Shown here piece by piece: positions 1-10,400 of a DNA stretch of 64,000 nt. A model generated the notes under the pieces. The model was given only the letters and a program-made list of their open reading frames with translations. It did not search any database and had not been told where the DNA came from. Every line of letters begins with the position of its first letter. Within the stretch, counting starts at the first letter, position 1. Made by a program: the position numbers and the translations under genes. The stretch covers positions 178,372 to 242,371 of the forward strand of contig CBDCOR010000001.1 in assembly GCA_965219855.1 (NCBI GenBank), read 5' to 3'. This stretch comes from CAUZIZ01 sp965219855 (GTDB taxonomy: Bacteria > Acidobacteriota > UBA6911 > RPQK01 > JAJDTT01).

Positions 1-1814
1 ACCTGACGGGTATTCTGGGGTTGTCAAAGAAACTTCAGAACAAGCCGAAAGGAGGCATTTCAGGTGAAGAAAAAGGATAGCGCAATCATCCGCAAACGGG
101 AAGCAGAGGTTGCTCAGCGATTGAGCCCCAGCTGGAACGGTCAAGACCCGAAACCGGTGCTCTCGCCCGAGGTCATCAGCTACGAGGTCTCGGAGAAAAC
201 GGGTGCGGTCAGTTACGGTGGTCTGGGGCTGCTGCAGCAGGTGGTGAAGTGGAGTGGGCTGGGGAAAGCCATTGACCAGGCGGTGACGCTGCTCAAACGC
301 CACCAACCGTACCACGAATCGGACCACGTCCTGAGCCTGATCTACAACGTGGCCACGGGCGGGACCCGCTATCAGGATATTGAACTGCGACGTCAGAGTG
401 TGAGTTTCCTGGAGGCGGTGGGAGCCGAGAAGATCCCCGCCCCCAGCACGGCCGGAGACTTTGTGCGCCGCTTTGACGCGCCCGACGTGGTGGATCTGAT
501 GGAAGCCGTCAATGCCAGCCGCCTCAAGGTCTGGGCCCAACAACCGGCCCGTTTCTTCCAACGGGCGGAGATCGACGTGGATGGGACGATGGCCCCCACG
601 AGCGGCGAATGCAAGGAAGGGATGGAGATCAGCTACGACGGGCAGTGGGGCTATGCGCCGCTGATCGTGACGCTGGCCAATACGGGAGAGGTGCTCTATG
701 CGGTCAACCGCTCGGGCAACCGTCCCTCTCATGAGGGAGCGGCCGAATGGCTGGATCGGAGTATCGAGCTGGTTCGAGAGGCGGGTTTTCGGAAGGTGCG
801 CCTGCGCGGGGACACGGATTTTTCGCTGACGGCTCATTTTGACCGTTGGACGGAGGCGGGCGTGGAGTTTGACTTCGGGATCGACGCCCATCCGAGCTTC
901 GTCAAGTGGGCGGAGGCGTTGCCAGAAGCGAGATGGAAAGAGCTGGGGCGCCCCAGCCAGGGGAAAGGAAAAGGGAAGAAGCGGCGCCAGCGGCGGGACA
1001 AAGTGAAGCCGGAGATTGTCAAGAGACGCGGGTTCAAGACGCTGACGCTGGAACGGGAAGAGATCGCGGAGATCGACTACCGTCCGAGCAAAGCGAAGCG
1101 AACCTATCGGATGGTGATCTTGCGCAAGACGATCCTGGTCGAGAAAGGCCAGAAGCGGCTGCTGCCGCAGACGCGCTACCACTTTTATGTCACCAATATC
1201 TCGGCCAGAACGTTGGGAACGGCGGGAGTCGTACGGGAAAACAACCGGCGCTGCAACCAGGAGAACGTCATTGAACAACTCAAGAACGGAGTCGAGGCCC
1301 TGCGGATGCCCTCGGATACGCTGGTAGCCAACTGGGCCTATCTGGTGATTGCGGCTCAAGCCTGGAATTTGAAGGCCTGGATGGGGTTGGTGCTGCCGGC
1401 GCGACTGCAAGCCCGAGAGCTGGTGAAGATGGAGTATCGCCGTTTCCTGCGAGAGGTCATTGAAATGCCCTGCCAGATTTTGCGCAGGGGCCGACAGTTG
1501 GTCTATCGGCTGCTGGATGTCAATGGTTGGAGCCGTCTTCTCTTGGAAGGCAGTAAGTGGTTGAAACACCGGCCAGCTACCTGAAACTGAAAGGAGATAA
1601 AGTAGCTCCGAGGGTCGCCAGAGCTGGGGTGAGGTGTCTCTACAAACGCCCCCCAAGAGGGCAGAATCGTTTTCCCTGAGCGATCGGCGTGGAGGACAGC
1701 TGAACACGTGCCTGTTCTGAGTGACTTCGCGCCGAAATTTAGAATTTAGGTCTCCAAAATGGCTCCTCGGAGCCGACAAAGGGGTCTATTTTCGAACTTG
1801 CGCTTATTTTGGGT
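1..1814 (+). mobile_element. IS1380-family insertion sequence, copy 1 (left end outside window)
   Basis: This is the first of three near-identical elements; the other two are complete at 1871 bp, so about 57 bp of this one lie before the window. Its right end reads ...CTTATTTTGGGT followed by CTAG, whereas the same end of the other copies is ...TTTTGGGA next to CTAG. It therefore differs at the outermost base, and also at two or more internal positions of the right non-coding tail. It carries one transposase gene and about 230 bp of non-coding tail. It is in the opposite orientation to copies 2 and 3. Confidence 0.9.
64..1584 (+). CDS. IS1380-family DDE transposase (copy 1)
   Basis: A 506-residue transposase of the IS1380 type, which cuts and reinserts the element by a DDE mechanism. 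The likely acidic triad is Asp173 in a VDGTM context, Asp250 in RGDTDF, and Glu400 or Glu404 in NQENVIEQLKNG. A lysine/arginine-rich stretch lies near residues 300-325. The start is GTG, 7 bases after a strong AGGAGG ribosome-binding site. The protein is identical to that of copy 3 and differs from copy 2 only at residue 2. It is intact and probably functional. The long open frames antisense to this gene family are shadows. Confidence 0.95.
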   Translation: MKKKDSAIIRKREAEVAQRLSPSWNGQDPKPVLSPEVISYEVSEKTGAVSYGGLGLLQQVVKWSGLGKAIDQAVTLLKRHQPYHESDHVLSLIYNVATGGTRYQDIELRRQSVSFLEAVGAEKIPAPSTAGDFVRRFDAPDVVDLMEAVNASRLKVWAQQPARFFQRAEIDVDGTMAPTSGECKEGMEISYDGQWGYAPLIVTLANTGEVLYAVNRSGNRPSHEGAAEWLDRSIELVREAGFRKVRLRGDTDFSLTAHFDRWTEAGVEFDFGIDAHPSFVKWAEALPEARWKELGRPSQGKGKGKKRRQRRDKVKPEIVKRRGFKTLTLEREEIAEIDYRPSKAKRTYRMVILRKTILVEKGQKRLLPQTRYHFYVTNISARTLGTAGVVRENNRRCNQENVIEQLKNGVEALRMPSDTLVANWAYLVIAAQAWNLKAWMGLVLPARLQARELVKMEYRRFLREVIEMPCQILRRGRQLVYRLLDVNGWSRLLLEGSKWLKHRPAT

Positions 1815-1943
1815 CTAGTTCAGCTCAGCCTCGCTCGCAATCAACACGAGCGCACTCACATCCAGATCAGCTAGGCCTTCTGGCCCTACCAAAGATCCCT
1901 CGTCCAGGAGCCCGAAGCGGCCGAATCCCAATACCTCGATCAG

Positions 1944-2333
1944 GTGGCCTGTCTGCTGCTCGATGCCCCTGGCGTTCAGTGCTCCTTCTCCCCGGCCGAT
2001 CGGCAGCTGGCCGCTCGCCTCTACCGCCAGGGCCTGTCCTTGCGGCAGATCGAGCAGGCCCTGCTTCTCGGCTGCGTCCGCAAGCACGTCGCCTGGCTCA
2101 ACGGCCACACCGGTGGACCGATCACTTCCCTGAGCTACTTCGAACCTCTAATCCAGGAAGTGAGACAACAACCTGTCTCCGATCAATACTGGGATTATCT
2201 CAGGAGTCGCCTGAAGACTCTGAGGCAACAATGGAAACAACACTCTGCTGAAGCAAGCTTTGCCTCAGCAACTCACTCAGGAAAGGAGAGACGAGATGAT
2301 GTGTTCTCAACCCAAGAGACTCCTGTGGATTGA
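1944..2333 (+). CDS. Hypothetical protein, possibly an N-terminally lost remnant
   Basis: A 129-codon frame beginning at GTG with no clear ribosome-binding site. The frame stays open upstream to a TAG near 1873, and the IS1380 end is only 60 bp further, so the original N-terminus may have been lost to that insertion. The product has a helical middle (YRQGLSLRQIEQALLLG) that resembles a helix-turn-helix, and a basic C-terminal part. I do not recognise the family. It sits between IS1380 and a putative IS21-type end, so it may be an accessory or passenger gene of an older mobile element. Confidence 0.4.
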   Translation: MACLLLDAPGVQCSFSPADRQLAARLYRQGLSLRQIEQALLLGCVRKHVAWLNGHTGGPITSLSYFEPLIQEVRQQPVSDQYWDYLRSRLKTLRQQWKQHSAEASFASATHSGKERRDDVFSTQETPVD

Positions 2334-2436
2334 CTCAAACCGGCCACTTCGGAGATGATTATCAACCTCCGGCGTCGCTTCGCTCCGACCCGGCCGGTTT
2401 GCTCCGGATTCGGTGGCCGGTTTCACCGGAATACGC
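2334..2436 (-). mobile_element. Putative IS21-type terminal repeats (relic end)
   Basis: Read on the minus strand from 2436, the sequence begins TGCGTATTCCGGTG and then contains two spaced direct repeats of the form (A)TTCCGGnnnAAACCGGCC, plus an inverted copy (GGCCGGTTTGAG) near 2340. Short multiple terminal repeats of this kind, starting TG, are typical of IS21-family ends. The aminotransferase reading frame loses its homology exactly here. No istA or istB is present, so this is at most an end left behind. Confidence 0.5.
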
Positions 2437-2717
2437 ACCTCGGAGGCCATCTCGGCGATCTTCTCAGCCAGGTCAAGCTGAGGTTGGGTCAGGAACCGAC
2501 TGTAGGTAAAGCTGACCTTGCGGGCCTGCTCCCGCATCGCCTCGGCGATCTCCGGCACACCATGCCCTATGCTCACGACGTGAACGCCGGCACAGGCGTC
2601 TAAGTATCTTCGACCTTCGGAGTCGAATAGATAGACTCCCTCTCCGTGCGTGATCTGCCGCCATTTTTCGCTGAGGCTGCGATGAAACACGCTGTCTTGT
2701 CCGCCTACGCCCTCCAT
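2437..2717 (-). pseudogene. Class III (ornithine-type) aminotransferase, 5' fragment
   Basis: The first ~93 residues of a PLP-dependent class III aminotransferase: the N-terminal segment with GVYLFDSEGRRYLDACAG and SIGHGVPEIAEAM is typical of the family, which normally runs 420-460 residues. After the EMA near 2440 the sequence stops resembling the family and runs into repeat-rich DNA; the PLP lysine and all the large domain are missing. The start is the ATG at 2717, five bases after AGGAG. A GTG six bases upstream also opens the frame but overlaps the ribosome-binding site. Non-functional remnant, apparently cut by a mobile-element end. Confidence 0.8.
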
Positions 2718-2977
2718 AGTCACTCCTTTTTGAAAGCATCAAATCTCAAAAGCGCCAAGCTACAAACCAGTTCTGAATTCCAGGTCTCAGATTCTAGACA
2801 AGTCTCAAGTCCTAGGCAGTATGCGTTCTGCGGGCCGGCAGTGATCTAGATCACAAGGACCTGGTGTTATCCTTGCTGGGCACACTCGGGTACGGGATCC
2901 AGTGCCTTTCTGGTCGAGGCACTGCAAGCCATTTCTACTCTTCAACACTGGGCATTGTGAAAAGGAGAATTCAATTC
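2718..2977. other. Intergenic, no gene seen
   Basis: About 260 bp between the aminotransferase remnant and the exported protein. I see no coding frame, tRNA or convincing repeat here. It presumably holds the promoters of the two divergent genes. Confidence 0.4.
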
Positions 2978-3459
2978 ATGAACAGTACTTACCACTTTTG
3001 TCTCCCCATCTTGGCGTGCGCGCTTCTGTCCGTCTCTGCGGCCAGCGCGCAGAGAGTCGACCCCGAAGAAGGCGTCGAAATCATTCGTGATGCCATCGAA
3101 CTGCGTGGCATACTTGAAACTAGGCCGCTGGATCTGGATATTACCGACAGCGCCCTGGTCTTCACCAACACCGGGCCGGTGCCGGTCCGAGTGGACTGTA
3201 TCGCCTTCGATCACAACGGCGCAAGGGTTGGCCGAGCCTGGCTCAGAGTCCCTAAGCGAGGACTGCGATTCATCATGGCGCGTCAGACATTTCAAACAAT
3301 GCTGATTTCGTCGGGTTGAGCCAATGCTCGACCGGAGGGCACGCCACCAAGGGTTCTGCCTTCCTGTTGGGTCCCGGCGGTGTAACCAGTCTACCCCTAG
3401 AGCAAATCTCAATCGGAGGCAGACTCCACATCCAGGTTCCGGTTACGGCGACCTACTAA
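2978..3459 (+). pseudogene. Exported hypothetical protein, frameshifted
   Basis: Begins at ATG 2978 after AAAAGGAG, with a signal peptide (STYHFCLPILACALLSVSAASAQ, roughly residues 2-24). The frame continues to about 3283 and then closes at 3319 with a short unrelated tail. Another forward frame continues without interruption from about 3284 (SDISNNADFVGLSQCSTGG...) to a TAA at 3457-3459. Joining them gives a coherent small secreted protein of about 160 residues. One missing base near the ATGGCGCGTCAG stretch explains it. I do not recognise the family. It is either a young pseudogene or a sequence error. Confidence 0.6.
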
Positions 3460-3746
3460 GACAATCGGCAAACGGGCCCGCTGCGTGGATTCTCGTGGCC
3501 AGGACCTTGTGATTCGGCGACGCCGATCAGGGGACCACGCAGCACCCGCTTGCTACTCATTGAAATAGATCGCCTCCATCATCGACCAGGACTTCTGTCC
3601 AGCCAAAGGAATCTGCAGCGCACTACAGACCTTGATCCATACCGCTGGACTTCGGCTGTTCCACAACCTGCGGACAGCACTGAGGCAATCGAAATCACCA
3701 CAAAGCCCAACCTTGAGGATCGCCACATACTTGTATCTCCCGGAAA
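3460..3746. other. Intergenic, no gene seen
   Basis: About 290 bp between two convergent genes. The open frames here have no start-site support and no recognisable protein features, so I treat the stretch as non-coding. Confidence 0.4.
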
Positions 3747-4949
3747 TCAGATGATTTTCTTCTTTTTCAAGGTTGCCAGATCGCTTTCGTCCAGATCCAG
3801 CCAATCGCGAAAGACCTCGGCGTTGTCCTCCCCGATCGATCGTCCCAGGTGCCGGATCCTCCCTGGGGTCTCGGACAAGCGGGGGACCACACCTTGAACG
3901 GCCAGATCGCCGATTCGTTCATCCTTCACGCGCGTCAGGGTTTCTCGCAACCAGAACTGCTCTTCCTGGAAAATCTCAGCGATGCTGTTGACCGGACCAC
4001 AGGGGACCTCCCCGGCGCTGCAGAGTTCTATGACTCTCTGGCGTGACCGCTTCGACGTCCATGTAGAGACGATCTGGTTGAGTCGGCCGCGCTCAGCCAA
4101 CCTATTGGGGAGTCGACCGTAGCGGTCGGGTTGGGCCAGCTCCGGTTGCCCCAAGACAATCGCCAGGCGCTCGAACATCCGGTCGTTGGTACACGCGATC
4201 GCCACCCACTTGCCATCCCGAGTGGGATAGTGGCTGTGGGGAACCGAACTTGGAGCTTCTGTCCCCATTCTTTCCCGAACGGTTCCCTGCTTGTCATAAA
4301 CCGATGCAATTTCATCAAGAAAACGAAAGATCCCGTCGTGCAGACCGATGTCGATGTACTGGCCTCGGCCGCTCCGATCCCGTGCTCTCAGGGCAATCAG
4401 AATGCCGTAGGCGCCGTAGAGTCCACTCAGATAATCAGCCAAGGTGGTCGATCCTGCGACCAAGGGAGGCGTGTCCGGAGTGCCGACCAGATAGCTCAAC
4501 CCGGCATAAGCCTGAGCGATTCTTGCGAAGCCGGGCAACTGGTTCTTGGGACCGATTTCGCCATAGGCTGACAAGCGCAGCATGATCAGCCGGGAATTGA
4601 GTGCGATCAAGTCGGAGAAACCGAGTCCCCACTTTTCCAGCGTCCCCGGCCGAAAGTTTTCGATCACGACGTCGGCCCTGGACGCCATTCGTCGAAAGAG
4701 CTCTGCCCCCTGGGCCTTCTTCAAATCGAGCGTGATACATTTCTTGTTGCGGGCTTCGCTGAGCCAGAAGTAGGAGTCGCCGGTCTGACTGGGTGTCCCC
4801 AATTGCCGCAGAGAATCCCCCACATCGGGTCTTTCGATCTTGAGGACTTCGGCGCCAAACTCCGCTAGACAGGCCGCTGCGAACGGCGCGCCAACAAAGG
4901 TGGAGATGTCGAGGACTCGGAGATCTCCGAGCGGTGGCGTGGCACTCAT
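3747..4949 (-). CDS. CaiB/BaiF family III CoA-transferase
   Basis: A 400-residue cytoplasmic family III CoA-transferase, which moves CoA between carboxylic acids. The N-terminal LRVLDISTFVGAPFAAACLAEFGAEV and the ENFRPGTLEKWG and GLHDGI stretches are typical; the Asp in GLHDGI fits the catalytic aspartate that forms the enzyme-acyl intermediate. Full family length and no defect. The start is 20 bp downstream of the broken DegT-type aminotransferase gene, so the two were probably one transcription unit. The substrate cannot be read from the sequence. Confidence 0.9.
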   Translation of the reverse strand: MSATPPLGDLRVLDISTFVGAPFAAACLAEFGAEVLKIERPDVGDSLRQLGTPSQTGDSYFWLSEARNKKCITLDLKKAQGAELFRRMASRADVVIENFRPGTLEKWGLGFSDLIALNSRLIMLRLSAYGEIGPKNQLPGFARIAQAYAGLSYLVGTPDTPPLVAGSTTLADYLSGLYGAYGILIALRARDRSGRGQYIDIGLHDGIFRFLDEIASVYDKQGTVRERMGTEAPSSVPHSHYPTRDGKWVAIACTNDRMFERLAIVLGQPELAQPDRYGRLPNRLAERGRLNQIVSTWTSKRSRQRVIELCSAGEVPCGPVNSIAEIFQEEQFWLRETLTRVKDERIGDLAVQGVVPRLSETPGRIRHLGRSIGEDNAEVFRDWLDLDESDLATLKKKKII

Positions 4950-4969
4950 GAAGGATCTGCCTCAGGCTC

Positions 4970-6201
4970 TCAGCCGGCGTAGTGACTAGCAACCTTTCTG
5001 ACGGCGGAAATCTGGTCCTCCACATCCTGGTCGGTGTGAAACTCGCTGACCAGCAATCTCACCGAGGTCTTGAGGATGGCCTCAGCGGTAGGACAGAGTC
5101 CGGTGCCATAATCCACTTCCGCTAGCGGCCACTCGGTCCCCGGAAAAACCTGCTTTTTCGCCAACATGTCCCACTCGTAGATACACTCTTTGATGTAGCC
5201 GGCAAGACTGGGAACGCCCTCGGCTGAAACCGCCTCAGCAAACCGTTGGTTGTCGATACCGAGCACGGAAGGGTCGATTCGAAACAAATAAAACCAGTAA
5301 CTGGACTGGGAACCCTGCGGGGCCAGCATCGGATGCACGGCCGCAATCCCGCTGAGTCCTTCGGTCAATCGCTCACCCTGCGCCACTCTGCGCTCGACGA
5401 TATTGTCCAGCTTCTCTAGCTGAGCGAGGGACACGGCCGCCTGAAGCTCCGTCATGCGGTAATTGGCACCCAGGTAGGGTGGCGAGATGAGCACCGCTGC
5501 CTCGCGATCATAGAACTTGTCGGCGAAAAGCCGCGCTCCTCGGGCAAGCTTGTCTGAATCGGTGATGACCAGGCCTCCATCTCCGCAAGAGATCTGTTTG
5601 TTCTCGTTCAAGCTGAAAATTGCCAGATCCCCGATGGAGCCTACGGGCTGTCCCTTATAGGAAGCACCCCAGGCTTGCGCACAGTCCTCGATGACAAGAC
5701 AGTCACGTTCTCGTGCAATCTCCAGAATGTCGTCCATGGGGCCGGGCGTTCCTCCGAGATGAACCGGCATAACCACCCGAGTTCTGTCGGTTATGGTACG
5801 GGCCAAAGAATCCAGATCGAAGGAGTAGGTGTGGGTGTCGAGATCTGCGAACAGGGGATCGCTCCTTGGAACAGGATACCTATCACGGTTTCGGCATCGC
5901 TGATGGGCGACGTCACTACATGATCACTGGGCCGGACACCCGCCGCTGCCAGGGCACTATGGACGGCGGCAATACCACTGCTAACGGCAATAGCGCGGCG
6001 GACGCCGAGGCGCGCTGCCGCTCGCTGGCAGAGCTTGGCAACCTTCTCTCCGTCAGTGTAGAAAAGGGTCTGCTGCGCCAAGGCCTGGCGAAGCTGCTCT
6101 AGTTCTGCATCGCCATATCGTTGACCGGTGCCAAACGCACCTTCCTTGACCCTGGGTACCCCATCTATGGCCAGCAGACTCTCCAATCTGGTTCTAGTCA
6201 T
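4970..6201 (-). pseudogene. DegT/DnrJ/EryC1-type aminotransferase, frameshifted
   Basis: A PLP-dependent sugar or AHBA-type aminotransferase split over two frames. The 5' part starts at ATG 6201 after GGAGGAG and runs to about 5852 (…VIGILFQGAIP). The 3' part continues in another frame (FADLDTHTYSFDLDSLARTI…) to 4970. One base missing in the CCCC/TG stretch near 5855 accounts for the break. The joined protein is about 410 residues, normal for the family, and keeps EDCAQAWG (PLP-binding Asp) and the lysine of SLNENK that would form the Schiff base. Apart from the shift it looks healthy, so the lesion is recent or is a sequence error. Confidence 0.8.
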
Positions 6202-6327
6202 TCTCCTCCCTCTCAGACGGATTCTTGTGCGAGTGACAACACCCTGTGGAAACAGTCCGGCATGTTACACCCGACGTTCGATCTCAAACAACTAACCTGA
6301 AACTTGAATTGGCTCAGGCTGCAAGAC

Positions 6328-6407
6328 GTAGCTTTGGCCTCCAGGCCGAAGTCTTATTCTTTTCGAGCCTTTGGCTCGACGGACGGCGGCCTGGAGCCCA
6401 CCGCTAC
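6328..6407. repeat. Foldback repeat family A, copy 1
   Basis: An 80-bp imperfect palindrome: starts GTAGCTTTGGCCTCCAGGCC and ends CGGCCTGGAG..CCACCGCTAC, with an inner CGAGCCTTTGGCTCG hairpin. Further out, AACCTGAAACTT (6293-6304) and a GAAGTTTCA (near 6419) may form an outer arm. Same family as 10515-10592, 24163-24238 and 40245-40325. It lies within the tail of the truncated symporter frame. Confidence 0.8.
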
Positions 6408-6509
6408 GACCCGGACCCGAAGTTTCATTCTCGAATGGGACCAGCAATGCGAGAATTGGGGAAGCCTGAAGCGCGAGCGAGGGGTTGGGGTGCAGTGAGA
6501 TGGCTAGAC

Positions 6510-7071
6510 GAAGGGGCCTGAAGTACAGGGTAGTAATCCCGGCCAGAACAACGGCGCCCAAATCGAAGGCACCGGCGTAGGAATCGAACATGACGGCCGC
6601 CAGCTCTCCTCCGGCTTTGAGCTGCATCATCACGTAGGGAATCGTGAACAGGATGCCTACCAGGACGACCAGCAGGCGCAAGGCCACTCGACTTCCATAG
6701 TAGTCACAGATCATGTCGGCAGGGGTGACATAACCGTGGGCCCGACCGGCCTCCCAGATTCTGCTCCCCAGCAAGTACACACAGTAGCCTGCGACGGGAA
6801 CGTTCAAGCTGACCAGGGCGAAGACCACCCCTTCTCGATACACCATTCCGGGGGCACCCAGGAGGGCAAAGGAGCTGAAAAAGCTGGCCATGATAGTCAG
6901 AGATGTAATCACCCATCCCTGGCCGCGACCGGCCAGATAGTAGTCTTCCTCTCCGATCTGGCTGCGACGATAGCCTAGCCACCCCAGCCCCAGAAGAGTC
7001 ACCAGATAGACGGCCACCACAACATAGGGAATGGAAGCCAGACCCGGCTCCAAGGACCAATTCGAGGACAT
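6510..7071 (-). pseudogene. Sodium:solute symporter (SSS family), 5' fragment
   Basis: The first ~187 residues of a Na+/solute symporter, with about five membrane segments and the family-typical YYLAGRGQGW and TIMASFFSSFALLG stretches. SSS proteins are normally about 480-550 residues. Near 6510 the family sequence ends after LAGITTLY, and the open frame runs on into foldback repeat A until about 6292. The rest of the gene is absent from the window. The start overlaps the stop of the small upstream gene (GTGATG), which points to translational coupling. Truncated, presumably by deletion next to the repeat. Confidence 0.8.
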
Positions 7072-7322
7072 CACTCCGGCTCCCGCCCACGCCGATCAGG
7101 ATCAGGAGGCTGACGCCATAGAAAACGATAGGCCATGGCAACAATCACGACGTGGACCGCGTACCAGAGGAGACCCCAGGTATAGATTCTCGGAAGTCCG
7201 AGGAGGGTGTCCGGTTGATTGACCAGAAGCACTCCAGGGCCTACCCCCATGATCATCGCCAGGGCGAAAAGCAGTCCCAGGAAAAGCCCGAGAGGACGTC
7301 GGAACTTGTGTTGTGTATCCAT
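7071..7322 (-). CDS. Small two-helix membrane protein, SSS-associated (DUF3311-like)
   Basis: About 83 residues from the ATG at 7322 (a TTG at 7367 would add 15 residues but has no ribosome-binding site). It has two hydrophobic helices, LGLFLGLLFALAMIMGVGPG and GLLWYAVHVVIVAMAYRFLW, joined by a short loop ending in LPRIYTW. Small proteins of this layout (DUF3311 type) commonly precede sodium:solute symporters and are thought to be companion subunits. The gene overlaps the symporter start by a few bases. With the symporter truncated, it has probably lost its partner. The DUF assignment is by shape and context, not certain. Confidence 0.6.
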   Translation of the reverse strand: MDTQHKFRRPLGLFLGLLFALAMIMGVGPGVLLVNQPDTLLGLPRIYTWGLLWYAVHVVIVAMAYRFLWRQPPDPDRRGREPE

Positions 7323-7467
7323 GACCCGGATTGCCGGCAGGATACACTCTCCCGAGAGGAAATCCAATAGCGGCGTTGTAGTTCTTCCAGCATGCGATTA
7401 CCATCCCAGCTTCGGCTGACCACACTCAGTCGACGCCAAAGAAGCCCCCATCCTGAGGGATAATTCT

Positions 7468-10400
7468 ATGAAGAGCCTGAAGCCACTGCCTTTTCTGCTC
7501 TTGCTGCTCTCTGGGTGCTCAACCGATGAGCGTCCTCTTCCGCTGTCGGCAGAAGAGACCCTCGAGACCTTCCAGATCAGCGAAGACTTTCGGGTTGAAA
7601 TCTTCGCCGCCGAGCCCTACGTCACCGATCCGGTGGAACTGGTGTTCGACGAGCAAGGGCGCGCTTGGGTGGCCGAGATGAGGGATTACCCCTACGATCC
7701 ACCCCAGGGGGAACCTTACAAAAGCCGGGTCCGTGTGCTGGAAGACCGTGACGGCGATGGACGCATCGACCACTCCACCATTTTCGCCGAGGAACTGCCG
7801 CACGTGAAAAGCGTTCTTCCCTGGAAAGGGGGACTCCTGGTGAGCTCGGCGCCCGACATTCTGTATCTGAAGGACACTGATGGCGATCTAAAAGCGGATG
7901 AAAAGACCGTCCTGTTCACCGGCTTCACGACCCTGGTAGATCCCGAAGGTCGCGTCAACAACCTCCGCTTTGGAATCGACAATTGGATCTATGTCTCGAA
8001 CGACAGCCAAGCAGGCGAAATCGAGTTCTCTCGCAAACCTGAAGAACCTCCTGTCTCTGTCCTGGGCACGGACTTTCGCTTCCGTCTGGATCGGGATCTC
8101 TTCGAGGCCGCCTCCGGTGCCACCCGCTTCGGCCAGACCTTTGACGTCTGGGGCCACCGCTTCTTTTCGCAGGCAGAACGACACGTCAGCCACGTGGTAA
8201 TGGCCAGGCGCTACCTGCAGCGCAACCCCTTCTTGACCGCACCCAAGGTTTCCCTTCCTATCTCGCAGCACGACCAGCGCATCTATCAACTCACCCCACC
8301 GGAACCCTGGCGTGAGACCCGTACCCGCATGCGGCAACGCCGCTTCAAAGAAATCGGGATGGAGAGGGTAATGCAATCGACCGGCTTTTTTACCGGAGCG
8401 ACTGGCGCTACCGTTTACACTGGAGATACTTTCCCAGAAGCTTATCGGAGCAACCTGTTCACGGGCGAAGTCGCAGCTAATCTGATTCACCGTGACATTC
8501 TTGCTCCCGAGGGCGTAACCTTCACCGCCAACCGCCCACAGGAAGAACAGGACAAAGAGTTTCTAGCTTCCACGCACCGCTGGTTTAGACCCGCTAACTT
8601 CACGGTGGGACCCGACGGAAACCTCTACGTGGTGGACATCTGTCGCGAGTTTGTGGAAACCCCTGCCTCGATCCCGGAACCGATCCAGAAGGGCAAGAAC
8701 TTCTTCAGCGGCACAGATCTCGGCCGCATCTATCGAATCGTTCCCAAGGACCATCCCGCCGGATCCATAACCTGGCCGGCGCTTCAGCAGGCAGAAACGG
8801 CCAAGTTAGTCGAGAATCTGGGCCACGCCAACCAGTGGTGGCGTTTCACATCTCAGCGGCTGCTGCTGGAGCGACAGGACCCGTCTGCCGTGCCTCTTCT
8901 GAAGGAGATGGTAGTCCGCCGAGTCAACCCTTTGGCGCGCCTCCATGCCCTCTACGCCCTGGAGGGTGCCAGCGCTCTGGACGCCTCGTTGATCTCGCTG
9001 GCACTCGAGGACTCGGAAGCAGGCGTGCGAGAGCAGGCCATCATGTTGGCAGAGGACTTTCCTGAGCTGCTTCCGAAATTGACGGCACTGGTCTCGGATC
9101 CTTCTCCAAGAGTCCTCTTTCAGCTTGCACTCAGTCTGGGCAAATTTCAGGGGACACAAGTCCTCCAGGCCCTTCGACGCCTGGTGGAGCAGAACGGAGA
9201 GGACAAGTGACAACGTATTGCCGTCCTCAGCTCCGAGCCGGGTTCATCTCTGGATCTGTTGGAATCGATGCTCAAGGAAGCTGCGTACTTTGAGTCCGAC
9301 AACGGCGGCAAGGCCAGTTTCCTCGAGGAGCTGGCGCCAGTCATCGGAGCTCGGAATCGGGGGAACGAGACTCAGCGCTTGATAGGGCTCCTCGCTCACA
9401 ACCCTGCGCTCAAGAAAGAGTCCTGGCAGGTTCCCGCCTTGAAAGGACTCGCCCAGGGTTTGGAACTGGGTCAGGTGCGCCGCTTGGAAAGCCAGGCAGC
9501 CGAGCGTGCACTAAAGGCTCTGTTGTCGAATTCCTCTGAGACGGTCCGAGAGGAGGCGGCGCGGGTTGCCCAACATTTTCGGATCCCCTCCCTGCTGGCA
9601 GCGGCAAGAAAAAAGGTACTGCGGAAAGAGGCATCGCCGGCCGATCGATCCAGCGCAATTCAAACGCTGGCGGGAGCGCGATTCGGGGAGGTCCACGACC
9701 TCTTTGCACAACTCCTGGCATCACCCCTGGGGTCTGATCTGAGACAGGTCACCTTGAAGACGCTGGCACGCTTCGACCATCCTCGGGTCAGTGAGCCGAT
9801 CATAGCCCACTGGAACACCTTCTCACCCGAGGAGCGCAGACAGGCTCTGGGCATCCTCCTCAACCACAGGGTCAGAGTCCGACACCTTCTTGATGCCCTT
9901 GCGGAAGGAAAAATCGAAAGGGCTGCGCTGGATCATCAACAACAGGAGATCCTCCGGCAGCACCCCAACCCTCAAGTACAGACGCGGGCTCTCGAGCTCC
10001 TGCAGCGCGAAGCTGGAGATCGAGAGGCGGTGGTCGAAGTCTACAGCTCGGCCCTGGATCTAGAGCCGAATCCCCTGAATGGCAGAGAGCTGTACAACCA
10101 GGAATGCGCCCGCTGCCACAACGTAAAGGCCGGTATGCGTGTGGGTCCCGCCTTGCAGGGCTCAGTCCAGGGGCACACCCGAGCACAGCTGCTCTTCGAC
10201 ATCCTGAACCCCAGTGGAACCATTCTGTCCCTCTACAGGAGCTATATCGTGACCATGCACGACGGAGGAGTCTTTGGCGGTATCATCGCCAGGGAAACCC
10301 CGGGTACGTTGACGCTTCGCAGCGGCCCCGGTGAAGAAGAGACCCTCCTACGCGGCCGAATTGCGGAGATCCGAGTCTCAGACGTCTCGTTGATGCCAGA

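Noticed and set aside
906..1274. Charged 122-codon frame inside the transposase (also in copies 2 and 3)
   Set aside because: Overlaps the transposase in another frame, low-complexity and without start signal; a shadow.
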